Below are positions 1 through 7,899 of a DNA stretch of 16,159 nucleotides, one piece after another. Position numbers and translations under genes: made by a program. The stretch lies in the NCBI GenBank assembly GCA_016297695.1, contig JAEDGC010000040.1, positions 1 through 16,159 of the forward strand, in the 5' to 3' direction. Under the pieces are notes generated by a model, which did not search any database, was not told the origin of the DNA, and was given only the letters and a program-made list of their open reading frames with translations. This DNA is from Bacilli bacterium (GTDB lineage Bacteria; Bacillota_I; Bacilli_A; RF39; UBA660). The stretch's first letter is position 1, and the number at the start of each line of letters is the position of its first letter.

Positions 1-825
1 TATTCTAAGAATAAAAGTGATTTAAATACTTATTACAATGTTGGTAAATTACTTAGTGAAGCAGGAAAACATTATGGCGAAGGAATAATAAAAGAATATT
101 CTAATAAATTAACCAAGGAACTAGGTAAAGGATATACTGAAACTAATTTAAAATATTTTAGACAGTTTTATAATTTTTCAAATAGTCACACAGTGTGTGA
201 CGAATTAACTTGGTCACATTATAGAACATTGTTATCATTATCTAATGAATATGAAATTAGATACTATATTTTGATATCTAAGCAAAATAATTTAAGTGTT
301 AGAGAACTAAGAACAAAGATTAAAAATAAAGAATATGAAAGATTAGATGAAAAAAATAAATTAAAATTACAAAAAACAGAAGATAAAAATAATTTAGAAG
401 TAATAGATATGGTTAAGGAACCAATATTGATTAAAAATAAAGTCAATTATGAAGTTATAAGTGAAAAAGTACTACAAAATTTAATTTTAGAAGATATTCC
501 ATCTTTTTTAGAAGAATTAGGAACAGGTTTTACCTTTATTAGAAATGAATATAAAATCAAATTAGGAGATAGATACAATTATATTGATTTACTATTATTT
601 AATATAAGATTTAATTGTTACGTAGTTGTAGAATTAAAAATAACAGAACTAAAAAAAGAATATATAGGGCAAATACAAACATATATGAATTATATAGATA
701 AAAATCTAAAAACAATAAATCAAGATAAAACAATTGGAATTATCATTGTTAGAAAAAATAATAAATTTATTATGGAGTATTGTAGTGATAAAAGATTATT
801 TGCTAAAGAATATGAATTGTTATGA
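1..825 (+). CDS. YhcG/DUF1016-type PDDEXK nuclease, 5' end outside the window
   Basis: The frame is open from base 1, so the gene begins before the window; the GTG at 193 is an internal Val codon. The visible 274 residues show the two parts of the YhcG (DUF1016) family. An N-terminal helical domain carries YYNVGKLLSEAGKHYGEG and TNLKYFRQFY. A C-terminal PDDEXK nuclease fold has Asp196 (YIDLLLF) followed by Glu211-x-Lys213 (VELK), the expected metal-binding and catalytic residues. The family occurs widely in mobile and defence contexts; its exact substrate is not established and cannot be read here. The gene ends with TGA, 58 bases before yqfC, and is probably not part of that operon. The family call is firm; the cellular role is not. 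Confidence 0.88.
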   Translation, partial: YSKNKSDLNTYYNVGKLLSEAGKHYGEGIIKEYSNKLTKELGKGYTETNLKYFRQFYNFSNSHTVCDELTWSHYRTLLSLSNEYEIRYYILISKQNNLSVRELRTKIKNKEYERLDEKNKLKLQKTEDKNNLEVIDMVKEPILIKNKVNYEVISEKVLQNLILEDIPSFLEELGTGFTFIRNEYKIKLGDRYNYIDLLLFNIRFNCYVVVELKITELKKEYIGQIQTYMNYIDKNLKTINQDKTIGIIIVRKNNKFIMEYCSDKRLFAKEYELL

Positions 826-836
826 TATTTTTTAAA

Positions 837-865
837 TCATTAATTTATCTTTATTTCATATATTT
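837..865 (+). promoter_or_regulatory. Candidate mother-cell (SigE-like) promoter of yqfC
   Basis: TCATTAA (837-843), a 14-base gap and CATATATT (858-865) partly match the SigE pattern (KMATATT, then CATACAMT). yqfC and yqfD belong to the SigE regulon in Bacillus subtilis, which motivates the call. The match is imperfect, AT-rich DNA gives chance hits, and the transcript would start almost at the ribosome binding site, so this is weak. Confidence 0.28.
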
Positions 866-883
866 TTATAAGGTGATATTCTT

Positions 884-1132
884 ATGAAAATAATAGATAA
901 TCTACGTGATTTTTTAGAAGATAGAGAATACTATATAGATATATTTGATGATAAATTACATGTTTATAATTATAAAAAATTATTAAAATTAAATAGTAAA
1001 AATATTCAATTAAAATTTGAAAAATTTATTTTAGATATAAAAGGAGATAATCTTAAAATAATTGAAATGAATAAAATTGAAATGTTAATAAAAGGAATTA
1101 TAGATACAGTGAGGATAATAAATGAAAAATAA
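884..1132 (+). CDS. yqfC: Sporulation protein YqfC (YabP/YqfC family)
   Basis: This 82-residue protein has the size and layout of YqfC: an N-terminal amphipathic helix (NLRDFLEDREYYIDIF) followed by short beta strands with the pattern LHVYNYKKLLKLNSKNIQLKF and a C-terminal strand (EMLIKGIIDTVRI). The family is small, conserved in spore formers and made in the mother cell; its biochemical role is unknown. The ATG follows a good ribosome binding site, AAGGTGAT at 871-878. The next gene, yqfD, overlaps its end by 11 bases, the usual pairing, which strongly supports the identification. Sequence conservation alone would be modest; position carries much of the weight. Confidence 0.82.
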   Translation: MKIIDNLRDFLEDREYYIDIFDDKLHVYNYKKLLKLNSKNIQLKFEKFILDIKGDNLKIIEMNKIEMLIKGIIDTVRIINEK

Positions 1133-2267
1133 GAAACATTTTATTTTAGTGTCTGTAAAAGTAAAAAACAAAAATAAGTTATTATTAAAAATATATGATA
1201 ATGGAGTAAGTATATATAATATAAAGTATTATAAAGAAACATTAGAATTTGAAATTGATGTAAAAGATTATCTAAAATTAAAAAAATATTTAGTAAGTTA
1301 TAAATTTAATATTAAAGGTAGTACAGGAATATATAAATTATTTTCTATAATTAAAACTAAAAAAGTATTTTTTTTAAATATAATACTGGCAATTATATTA
1401 TTATATATATTTTCAAATATCATTATATCTGTAAAGGTCATACATTCTAAAAAATATATTAGAGACATTGTATCTAATTCATTAGAAGAATTTGATATAA
1501 AAAAGTTTTCATGGAAGAAAAATTATAAAGAACTTAACGAAATAAAAAATAAAATATTAAAAAAATATCCTAAAAATTTAGAGTGGTTAGAAATTGAAAA
1601 AAAGGGTATGAGTTATGTTATAAGAGTAGAGGAACGTATAATTACTGATATAAAAGAAGATAATTCTTTGTGTCATGTTGTTGCTAAGAAAAGTGGTGTT
1701 TTAAGAAAAATTAATTATGATAGAGGACAAGCTATAAAACAAGAAGGAGACTATGTATCAGAGGGTGATATATTAATTAGTGGTGAAATTAAGTTTAATG
1801 AAGAGGTAAAAAATGCTATTTGTGCTAGTGGTGAAGTATATGCTGAAGTATGGTATTCTACTAGTGTAAAATTACCTCTTAATTATGAAAAAGTAAAAAA
1901 AACAGGTAAAAAAAGATATAATATATCTTGGAATAATACTAAAATATTTAGAAGTAGACTTAAAAACTATGAAACTAAGAAGAAAAAATTATTTAAGTTA
2001 TTTGGTAACAATATTTATTTACTTACAGAATATGAAGTAGAATATGAATATAATAAATATAATGAAAAAGAAGCGTTAAATAAAGCCTTAGAGTTATCAA
2101 ATAATAAGATTAATTTAAAACTAAATGAAAAAGAACATATAATTGATCAAAAAGTTTTGAAAAATAGTATAAATAATAGTACAATGTATGTAGAAGTATT
2201 TACTTCAGTAGAAGAAATAATTTCTAAACAAGAGAATTTTATCAAAGAAGAAAAAGAGGTAGAATAA
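1122..2267 (+). CDS. yqfD: Sporulation membrane protein YqfD
   Basis: This 381-residue protein is close to the usual ~390-400 of YqfD. Residues 1-80 form a basic cytoplasmic N-terminal part. One membrane segment lies at about 83-105 (VFFLNIILAIILLYIFSNII). A large domain outside the membrane follows, with the family segments VIRVEERI and AKKSGVLRKINYDRGQA and a strand-rich section around EGDYVSEGDILISGEI. YqfD is needed for efficient sporulation in relatives and acts with YqfC in the mother cell; the mechanism is not settled. Its ATG lies inside the 3' end of yqfC with GAGG at 1111-1114, suggesting coupled translation. The next gene starts one base after its stop. Confidence 0.88.
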   Translation: MKNKKHFILVSVKVKNKNKLLLKIYDNGVSIYNIKYYKETLEFEIDVKDYLKLKKYLVSYKFNIKGSTGIYKLFSIIKTKKVFFLNIILAIILLYIFSNIIISVKVIHSKKYIRDIVSNSLEEFDIKKFSWKKNYKELNEIKNKILKKYPKNLEWLEIEKKGMSYVIRVEERIITDIKEDNSLCHVVAKKSGVLRKINYDRGQAIKQEGDYVSEGDILISGEIKFNEEVKNAICASGEVYAEVWYSTSVKLPLNYEKVKKTGKKRYNISWNNTKIFRSRLKNYETKKKKLFKLFGNNIYLLTEYEVEYEYNKYNEKEALNKALELSNNKINLKLNEKEHIIDQKVLKNSINNSTMYVEVFTSVEEIISKQENFIKEEKEVE

Positions 2268-2268
2268 T

Positions 2269-2883
2269 ATGTTAGAAACAGTACAAAACGCAGTAAATAA
2301 TACTTGGCCGATGTTAATTATATTTGTCGTAATTATATCAACAATAAGAGTTACTTATTTATCTATTCATAAAGAAAAATTTATTTTTTATAAAGAATTT
2401 TTAAATTTAATATTCATTATATATGTTTTACTTTTATATCAATTATTAACTAATGTTGAAACAAATACAACTGGTGGTTATAATTTGATTCCATTTACCG
2501 AAATAAATCGTTATGAAGTTGGTAGTAGATTATTTATGTTTAACGTCATAGGAAATATTGTCATTTTTATACCATTTGGATATTTTGTTTCAGGTTATAT
2601 CAAAGCAAGTAAAGTTTCACATATTTTAACAGTTAGTATTATTTCAAGTTTAACTGTAGAAATAGTTCAATTACAAATTGGTAGAAGTTTTGATATTGAT
2701 GATATAATTTTAAATGTTTGTGGAGCAATAATTGGTTTTTTACTTTATATTGGTTTATGTGCAATAAAAAAACATTTGCCAAAGTTTTTACAAAAAGATT
2801 TCGTTTATAACATAATTTGTATTGTGTTTACAGTATTAATAATATTGTATTTCTTAAAAGTAATGGGGATTTGGTGGTTTTAA
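2269..2883 (+). CDS. VanZ-family membrane protein
   Basis: This is a polytopic 204-residue protein with about six hydrophobic segments, roughly at 12-30, 43-62, 94-112, 120-137, 150-166 and 180-198. VanZ-family signatures are present: NLIPFTEI after the second segment, GNIVIFIPFGY in the third, and VEIVQLQIGRSFDIDDIILN before a glycine-rich helix. VanZ gives low-level teicoplanin resistance in vanA clusters, but most chromosomal members have no known job beyond the cell envelope. AGAGGT at 2254-2259 precedes the ATG. Its stop overlaps the ybeY start by one base (TAATG). In the Bacillus order of this cluster, phoH and the HD-domain gene yqfF occupy this place, so the gene is a local replacement. 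Confidence 0.85.
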   Translation: MLETVQNAVNNTWPMLIIFVVIISTIRVTYLSIHKEKFIFYKEFLNLIFIIYVLLLYQLLTNVETNTTGGYNLIPFTEINRYEVGSRLFMFNVIGNIVIFIPFGYFVSGYIKASKVSHILTVSIISSLTVEIVQLQIGRSFDIDDIILNVCGAIIGFLLYIGLCAIKKHLPKFLQKDFVYNIICIVFTVLIILYFLKVMGIWWF

Positions 2884-3329
2884 TGAATGATATTACAATA
2901 ACAGATGAATATGGTTATGATAAGGATTATAGCTTTTTAGATGAAGTTTTTTCTCATACATTAAAAGATCAAAAAGTAGAAAATGCAATATTTAGTGTTA
3001 TATTTGTAGATGAAAATACTATTTGCGATATTAATAAAGAATATCGTGGTATAGATAAAGTTACAGATGTTATATCTTTTGCATTTGAAGATAATAATGA
3101 TTTGGTGTATAATAATATGAGAGTTTTAGGAGATATATATATATGTATTCCTAAAATGATTAGTCAAGCAAAAGAATATGGTCATACGGAAAAAAGAGAA
3201 TTAGCTTTTTTAGCTTGCCATGGTTTATTACATTTACTTGGCTATGATCATGTTAATAATAAAGAAGAAGAAAAAATTATGTTTGATTTGCAGGAGAGGT
3301 TGTTAAATGAAGTATGTATCACGAGATGA
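2883..3329 (+). CDS. ybeY: YbeY endoribonuclease, 16S rRNA maturation
   Basis: YbeY is a single-domain zinc endoribonuclease needed for 16S rRNA 3' end maturation and ribosome quality control. The signature H-x3-H-x5-H is intact: His113, His117 and His123 in HGLLHLLGYDH. The upstream family block YRGIDKVTDVISFAFE and the LGDIYIC strand are also present. The frame stays open back to 2817, but ATG 2883, overlapping the VanZ stop and preceded by GGTGG at 2873-2877, gives 148 residues, normal for the family, and no foreign N-terminal tail. The last 23 bases overlap dgkA. The ybeY-dgkA-era order is classic in Bacillota. Confidence 0.95.
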   Translation: MNDITITDEYGYDKDYSFLDEVFSHTLKDQKVENAIFSVIFVDENTICDINKEYRGIDKVTDVISFAFEDNNDLVYNNMRVLGDIYICIPKMISQAKEYGHTEKRELAFLACHGLLHLLGYDHVNNKEEEKIMFDLQERLLNEVCITR

Positions 3330-3702
3330 AATAAAGAAAAAAGGAATTAAAAGGTTTTTTAGAAGTATTAAGTTCTCTATTGAAGGATTAACTTATGCTT
3401 ATAAATATGAACAAAGTATGTGGGTTCATGCAATAGCTACAACTTTTACAGTTGTTTTAGGATTATTTTTTAAAATAAAATTATCAGAATGGGCGATTGT
3501 TTTTATAGCTCTTGGAATAATTTTAGGGATGGAATTAGTTAATACAGCAATTGAAGCAGCAGTAGATTTAACAACATTAGAAGTAAATCCATTAGCAAAA
3601 ATAGCTAAAGACTGTGGAAGTGCTGCCAGTTTTGTATTATCACTTGTAGCAATAGTTATTTGCTTATTTGTTTTTGGACCATATTTTATTAATATGTTTT
3701 AG
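3307..3702 (+). CDS. dgkA: Undecaprenol/diacylglycerol kinase, DgkA type
   Basis: This is a small integral membrane kinase of 131 residues. In Bacillota the family mainly phosphorylates undecaprenol, returning the lipid carrier used for peptidoglycan and wall polymers. After a basic N-terminal helix (RFFRSIKFSIEGLTYAYK) there are three membrane helices: about 38-54, 58-78 and 102-125. The active-site signature GMELVNTAIEAAVDL lies between helices 2 and 3, and the AKDCGSAASF stretch before helix 3 fits the family's KD-x-(A/G)-A block. It starts inside the end of ybeY behind GGAGAGG (3293-3299), so translation is probably coupled. The cytidine deaminase gene often found next is absent; era follows after 15 bases. 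Confidence 0.93.
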   Translation: MKYVSRDEIKKKGIKRFFRSIKFSIEGLTYAYKYEQSMWVHAIATTFTVVLGLFFKIKLSEWAIVFIALGIILGMELVNTAIEAAVDLTTLEVNPLAKIAKDCGSAASFVLSLVAIVICLFVFGPYFINMF

Positions 3703-3717
3703 AAGTTGGAGGTATTT

Positions 3718-4602
3718 ATGAGAAGTGGATTTGTTAGTTTAATTGGGCGACCAAATGTTGGAAAAAGTACTTTATTAAATGCAATAGTAGAACACAAAGT
3801 TGCTATCACTTCTAATAAGGCTCAAACAACTAGAAATATTATTCAAGCTGTTTACAATGATGATAACAGTCAAATAGTGTTTGTAGATACTCCTGGTATT
3901 CATAAACCAAAAGAAAAATTAGGAAAATTTTTAAATAAGCAATCTTATTCTTTGATGCACGATGTTGATGCAATATTGTTTGTAATTGATGCCTCAACTG
4001 GACTTGGTCCAGGTGATAAAAAAATAATTGAGGATTTAAAAGGTAATAAAACTCCAGTTATTTTAGTAATGAATAAAATTGATCGAATAAATAATGAACA
4101 ATTAATGATGATGATTAATCAATATAAAGATTTATTAAATTTTGCCGATATAGTACCAGTGTCGGCTATGAAATTTGATAACATCGAAACCCTTATAAAC
4201 GTAATTAAAAAATATTTAACTGATAATGTTAAATATTATGATGATAATGTAATTACATCTTGTTCTAAATATTTTATGATAAGTGAGTTAGTTAGAGAAA
4301 AACTTTTACATTTAACAATTGAAGAAGTTCCTCATAGTTTAACATGTATAACAACTAATTTTGAAGAAAAAAAAGATATTATTAATATAAATGTCGATAT
4401 TATCGTAGATAGAGATGCAATTAAAAAAATAATAATTGGCAAACAAGGTGCTAGATTAAAAAAAGTAGGTACATTAGCTCGAGCTGATATAGAAGAATTA
4501 TTAGGTAAAAAAGTTTATTTAGAACTTTATGTTAAAACTATAAAAAATTGGCGTGATAAGGAAAAATATATAAATGAATTTGGTTTTAATGAAACTGAAT
4601 AA
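3718..4602 (+). CDS. era: GTPase Era, 30S ribosome assembly
   Basis: Era binds the 3' end of 16S rRNA during 30S assembly. The 294-residue protein has all GTPase motifs: G1 GRPNVGKS (10-17), G2 in TTRNI, G3 DTPG (57-60), G4 NKID (119-122) and G5 SAMK. A C-terminal KH domain follows, with IIIGKQGARLKKVGTLAR and LYVKTIKNWR. An earlier in-frame TTG at 3706 exists, but it overlaps the ribosome binding site GGAGG (3708-3712); ATG 3718 is well spaced and gives the standard N-terminus. Era works in the same rRNA 3'-end pathway as YbeY, encoded two genes upstream. A perfect inverted repeat follows the stop. Confidence 0.97.
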   Translation: MRSGFVSLIGRPNVGKSTLLNAIVEHKVAITSNKAQTTRNIIQAVYNDDNSQIVFVDTPGIHKPKEKLGKFLNKQSYSLMHDVDAILFVIDASTGLGPGDKKIIEDLKGNKTPVILVMNKIDRINNEQLMMMINQYKDLLNFADIVPVSAMKFDNIETLINVIKKYLTDNVKYYDDNVITSCSKYFMISELVREKLLHLTIEEVPHSLTCITTNFEEKKDIININVDIIVDRDAIKKIIIGKQGARLKKVGTLARADIEELLGKKVYLELYVKTIKNWRDKEKYINEFGFNETE

Positions 4603-4611
4603 AAATTAAAA

Positions 4612-4645
4612 TAATTACCCATTATAATAATAGAAAGGGTAATTA
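4612..4645 (+). promoter_or_regulatory. Hairpin covering the yqzL ribosome binding site
   Basis: TAATTACCC (4612-4620) and GGGTAATTA (4637-4645) form a perfect 9-bp inverted repeat around a 16-base loop. The right arm overlaps the ribosome binding site AAAGGG of the small gene starting at 4649. No T run follows, so this is not an ordinary terminator. It could limit translation of yqzL relative to era or protect the era mRNA end. Confidence 0.6.
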
Positions 4646-4648
4646 AAA

Positions 4649-4732
4649 ATGACAAAACAAGAGTATTGGAAATTATTTAAAGAAACAGGAAAAATAGAAT
4701 ATTATTTAAAATATAAAAAAGCAAGTAAATAA
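4649..4732 (+). CDS. yqzL: YqzL-like small protein
   Basis: This 27-codon gene encodes MTKQEYWKLFKETGKIEYY followed by LKYKKASK. The pattern W-K-L-F-K-E-T-G-x-I-x-x-Y-L-x-Y-K is that of YqzL, a small protein of unknown function encoded directly downstream of era in Bacillus subtilis. The copy is shorter than the Bacillus one (about 47 residues) because the C-terminal end is missing. AAAGGG at 4634-4639 precedes the ATG by nine bases. The position between era and a strong terminator supports a real gene. recO, the usual next gene, is not here. Confidence 0.75.
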   Translation: MTKQEYWKLFKETGKIEYYLKYKKASK

Positions 4733-4759
4733 ATCAATAGAAATTCTGTTGATTTTTTT
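4731..4759 (+). terminator. Terminator of the yqfC-yqzL operon
   Basis: AAATCAATAG (4731-4740) pairs with CTGTTGATTT (4746-4755) in a 10-bp stem with one G-U pair and a 5-base loop. T residues at 4753-4759 complete a rho-independent terminator. The stem starts inside the yqzL stop codon. Confidence 0.8.
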
Positions 4760-4792
4760 ATGCATAATAATTGTAAAGTATGTATAACTAGG

Positions 4793-4821
4793 TTGAATGA
4801 GTTCTTAATTTGTTTTATAAT
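4793..4821 (+). promoter_or_regulatory. SigA-type promoter of the surface protein at 4846
   Basis: TTGAAT (4793-4798), a 17-base spacer and a perfect TATAAT (4816-4821) lie 25 bases before the ATG, downstream of the operon terminator. Spacing and position are ideal. Confidence 0.7.
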
Positions 4822-4845
4822 ACTTTATAGAGAGTAGGTAATTAT

Positions 4846-6507
4846 ATGAAAAATAGAAAACTAGTATTAAGTATTTTAGGAATAGCAATAGTATTATTAT
4901 CAGTAATAGGAATAACTTATGCGTATTTTAGTGCAAAGATAAAAGAAATAAATAAAACAGAAACAGTAGTAAGAACTAATGAACTAGGACTTATATATAC
5001 AGGTATAAATGAAATAAATTGTAGCAATATAGTCCCAGGAGACTCATGCACAAAAACATTTAGTGTAGAAAATACAAGTAATAGAGCAGTAGATTTTAAT
5101 GTATATATGCAAAATATAACAAATGAATTTAATGAAGATTTAGTATATACATTAAGTGATGAAAACGAAGTAATAGTAAGTGAAACAGCCTTACCAGTAA
5201 CAAATACAGAAAAATCATATTTAAAAACAGGAATAATAATAGATGCTGGAGTAACAAAAAATTATACAATAAAAATAGAATATAAATATTTAGATACCCC
5301 ACAAAATGATTATCAAGGAAAGACTTTTAAAGCAACAGTGGGAATAGATACAGAAAGAGTCGGAGAAACATATTCATTATATGGAACAGTATATAAAAAA
5401 GAAAATGATACAGAAGTATTAGTAACAGAAGGAAATTTAGTATTCTTCTCAGAACATCAAGATATAGCAATAACAAGTGAAGGAAAATTTGAAGCGACAA
5501 ATTTAGAAGTGGGAAATCATGAAGTATATTATATGGGAAATATAGATGCATCAAGTATGACAAAAGAAGAAGTACAAGCCCAAGCAAAATGTAGTGCAAC
5601 ATTCAAAATGGCAACAAGTGATAATAAAATTACATTGACATGTAAAAATCCAGATGATGATTATTCGCTTAATGATATAGAAACTAAAAAAGAAGATGAG
5701 CTAAAACAGTCAGGAACATTATGCTTAAGGGCAACGACATTACATAAAGAGGAATGCAAACAATCAAATTCTATTTATTATTGCCATGCAGATGGATATC
5801 TTGTAGGGACTGATATAACATATGGTAATCTAGGAACATATGGAACACTAGCTACAGGAGATGCCTTTGATTGTGATGTTAATGGAGATGGACATTATGA
5901 TGAAGAAACTGAAAGATTTTATTATATATCAGATATGACAAATGGGATTGATAAATCTTGGGATATAGCTGTTCTAGTTTATTATAATAATGTAATGGCT
6001 GGAGAACCAAATAGTATGGGTAAAGCAGCTTATGATACATCTGGAATTAATAATAATGGACCTGTAAATGCTATATCTCAACTTCCAACAACAAGTCAAT
6101 GGAAGAATGTAAGTTTATATAATACAATACGACAAATAACAAACGAAGAAGATGGAATAACAACAGATTCTGGAAATTTAACAGAATTTAGTTATGAAGG
6201 ATATGCTGCGAGATTATTAACATATCAAGAACTTTACAAAGGATGTTATGATGGAAAAAATACAATAAATTCAATTGGAGGTCTAAATAAAAAATGTAGA
6301 TTTTTATATGAAAATACAAGATATTCCGATTCATCTCTTGGAACAAACTATTGGTTAGAAACACCTAAGTCATCATACTCTAAGGGAGCATATACTATAA
6401 GTGGTTATAGCCGTAGTTTGGATTACTCTAATATTTCATGGGATTCTGTAGGAGTTCGTCCAGTAATAGAAGTACCAAAAACTAGAATAATGGGCTCTTC
6501 ATTTTAA
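4846..6507 (+). CDS. Secreted/surface protein, TasA-like N-terminus and lectin-like C-terminus
   Basis: The 553-residue protein begins with a SipW/TasA-type export signal: a hydrophobic helix at about 5-26 ending in TYAYFSA. Residues 30-170 resemble the TasA/camelysin beta-sandwich (IVPGDSCTKTFSVENTSN, then KNYTIKIEYKYL). Residues about 175-235 look like a Cna-B or transthyretin-type beta domain (SLYGTVYKKENDTEVLV, FEATNLEVGNHEVYY). From about 290 to 547 there is a Cys-containing domain with ARLLTYQEL, CRFLYENT, NYWLETP and a terminal VGVRPVIEVPK, the ending of DUF6273/FGE-like, C-type-lectin-fold surface modules. DVNGDGHYDEET resembles a dockerin/EF-hand calcium loop. It has its own promoter and terminator. 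Base use stays AT-rich to the stop, unlike the gene at 14469. The role is unknown; adhesion or matrix formation is a guess. Confidence 0.82.
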   Translation: MKNRKLVLSILGIAIVLLSVIGITYAYFSAKIKEINKTETVVRTNELGLIYTGINEINCSNIVPGDSCTKTFSVENTSNRAVDFNVYMQNITNEFNEDLVYTLSDENEVIVSETALPVTNTEKSYLKTGIIIDAGVTKNYTIKIEYKYLDTPQNDYQGKTFKATVGIDTERVGETYSLYGTVYKKENDTEVLVTEGNLVFFSEHQDIAITSEGKFEATNLEVGNHEVYYMGNIDASSMTKEEVQAQAKCSATFKMATSDNKITLTCKNPDDDYSLNDIETKKEDELKQSGTLCLRATTLHKEECKQSNSIYYCHADGYLVGTDITYGNLGTYGTLATGDAFDCDVNGDGHYDEETERFYYISDMTNGIDKSWDIAVLVYYNNVMAGEPNSMGKAAYDTSGINNNGPVNAISQLPTTSQWKNVSLYNTIRQITNEEDGITTDSGNLTEFSYEGYAARLLTYQELYKGCYDGKNTINSIGGLNKKCRFLYENTRYSDSSLGTNYWLETPKSSYSKGAYTISGYSRSLDYSNISWDSVGVRPVIEVPKTRIMGSSF

Positions 6508-6525
6508 AATAAATTATAATGCAAT

Positions 6526-6548
6526 AAAGACTTTTTATAAGTCTTTTT
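6526..6548 (+). terminator. Terminator of the surface protein gene at 4846
   Basis: AAAGACTT (6526-6533) and AAGTCTTT (6539-6546) form a perfect 8-bp stem with loop TTTAT. The T run 6544-6548 follows. It isolates the gene from ffh. Confidence 0.8.
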
Positions 6549-6578
6549 ATTTGTTATAATAATTTATAGGTGATAATT

Positions 6579-7886
6579 ATGTTTGATTATATGGGTGATA
6601 GAATATCAAATGCTATAAAAAATATTAGAGGCATGGGAAAGATTACAGAAGAAAATATTAGTGATGCAATGCGTGAAATTCGTATGGCTTTATTAGAAGC
6701 AGATGTTAACTATCAAGTAGTAAAAGAGTTTGTTAATAAGGTAAAAGAAAAAGCTCTTGGAGAAGAAGTCCAAAAAAGTTTAAAACCAGATGAATTATTT
6801 ATTAAAATAGTAAAAGATGAATTAGTTGAATTACTTGGTGGAGATTATGTTCCTTTAGAAACAAGTAAAAATCCAACTATTATTATGTTAGTTGGTCTTC
6901 AAGGTAGTGGTAAAACAACAACTTGTGGTAAGATTGCTAATTTAGTTCGTAAAAAACATGCTAAAAACCCTTTATTAGTAGCTTGTGATATCTATAGACC
7001 TGCTGCTATTGAACAATTACAAACAATTGGAAAAAGTTTAGATATTCCTGTATTTACAAAAGGAAAAATAAAAGTAACAAGCATCGTTAAGGAAGCTTTA
7101 GAATACGCTAAAGAAAATAAAAATGACTATATTATTATCGATACAGCTGGTAGACTTCATATAGATGAAGATTTAATGGATGAGTTAATAAATGTTAGTA
7201 ATATTGTAAATCCACATGAAACTATTTTAGTTTTAGATGCAATGATGGGACAAGATGCTATTAATGTCATTAATGGCTTTAATGAAAAATTGAATCTTAC
7301 TGGTTGTATATTAACTAAATTGGATGGTAATACTAAAGGTGGAGTAGCTTTATCAGTTAGACATTTAACTAATGTTCCAATCAAATTTGTAGGAAACTCT
7401 GAAAAATTAGATGGTTTATCAGAATTTTATCCAGAAAGAATGGCAGAACGTATTTTAGATATGGGAGATATTATGTCAATTGCTGAAAAAGTGGAAGACA
7501 TAATAGATGAAAAAGAAGCTAAAGAACAAGCAAAAAAAATGAAAAAAGGAAGTTATGATTTAGAAGATTTTTTAACTAATTTAAAGCAAATTAAAAAGCT
7601 TGGTCCTTTAGAAAACCTTCTTAAAATGATACCTGGTGCAAGAAAGATGGGACTTAATAATATTAATATAGATCCTAAACAAATGGCTCATATTGAGGCT
7701 ATAATACTTTCAATGACACCATATGAAAGAAAACATCCTGAAATACTTAAAGCAACGCGTAAACAAAGAATATCTAAAGGTAGCGGAAGAAGTGTGGAAG
7801 AAGTTAATCGATTATTAAAACAATTTGAACAAATGAAACTTATGATGAAACAAATGACAAGTGGTAATTTTAAAATGCCATTTTAA
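6579..7886 (+). CDS. ffh: Signal recognition particle protein Ffh
   Basis: Ffh is the GTPase of the signal recognition particle; it binds 4.5S/6S RNA and signal sequences and targets membrane and secreted proteins through FtsY. The 435 residues have normal length and order: the N helical bundle; the G domain with P-loop GLQGSGKTT (106-114), DIYRPAAIEQL, DTAGRLHID and TKLDGNTKGG; then the methionine-rich M domain with MTPYERKHPEIL, RKQRISKGSGRSVEEVNRLL and a Met-rich tail (MKLMMKQMTSG). ATG 6579 follows AGGTGAT (6568-6574); an upstream in-frame GTG at 6570 lies inside that site and is rejected. TATAAT at 6555-6560 is a likely -10 element, with no clear -35. ylxM, the frequent partner, is not adjacent. 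Confidence 0.97.
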   Translation: MFDYMGDRISNAIKNIRGMGKITEENISDAMREIRMALLEADVNYQVVKEFVNKVKEKALGEEVQKSLKPDELFIKIVKDELVELLGGDYVPLETSKNPTIIMLVGLQGSGKTTTCGKIANLVRKKHAKNPLLVACDIYRPAAIEQLQTIGKSLDIPVFTKGKIKVTSIVKEALEYAKENKNDYIIIDTAGRLHIDEDLMDELINVSNIVNPHETILVLDAMMGQDAINVINGFNEKLNLTGCILTKLDGNTKGGVALSVRHLTNVPIKFVGNSEKLDGLSEFYPERMAERILDMGDIMSIAEKVEDIIDEKEAKEQAKKMKKGSYDLEDFLTNLKQIKKLGPLENLLKMIPGARKMGLNNINIDPKQMAHIEAIILSMTPYERKHPEILKATRKQRISKGSGRSVEEVNRLLKQFEQMKLMMKQMTSGNFKMPF

Positions 7887-7899
7887 TAGGAGAAAAATT

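Noticed and set aside
193..825. GTG at 193 as the start of a 210-residue protein
   Set aside because: The frame is open to base 1 and the upstream codons encode the conserved DUF1016 N-terminal domain, so the gene is longer and cut by the window.
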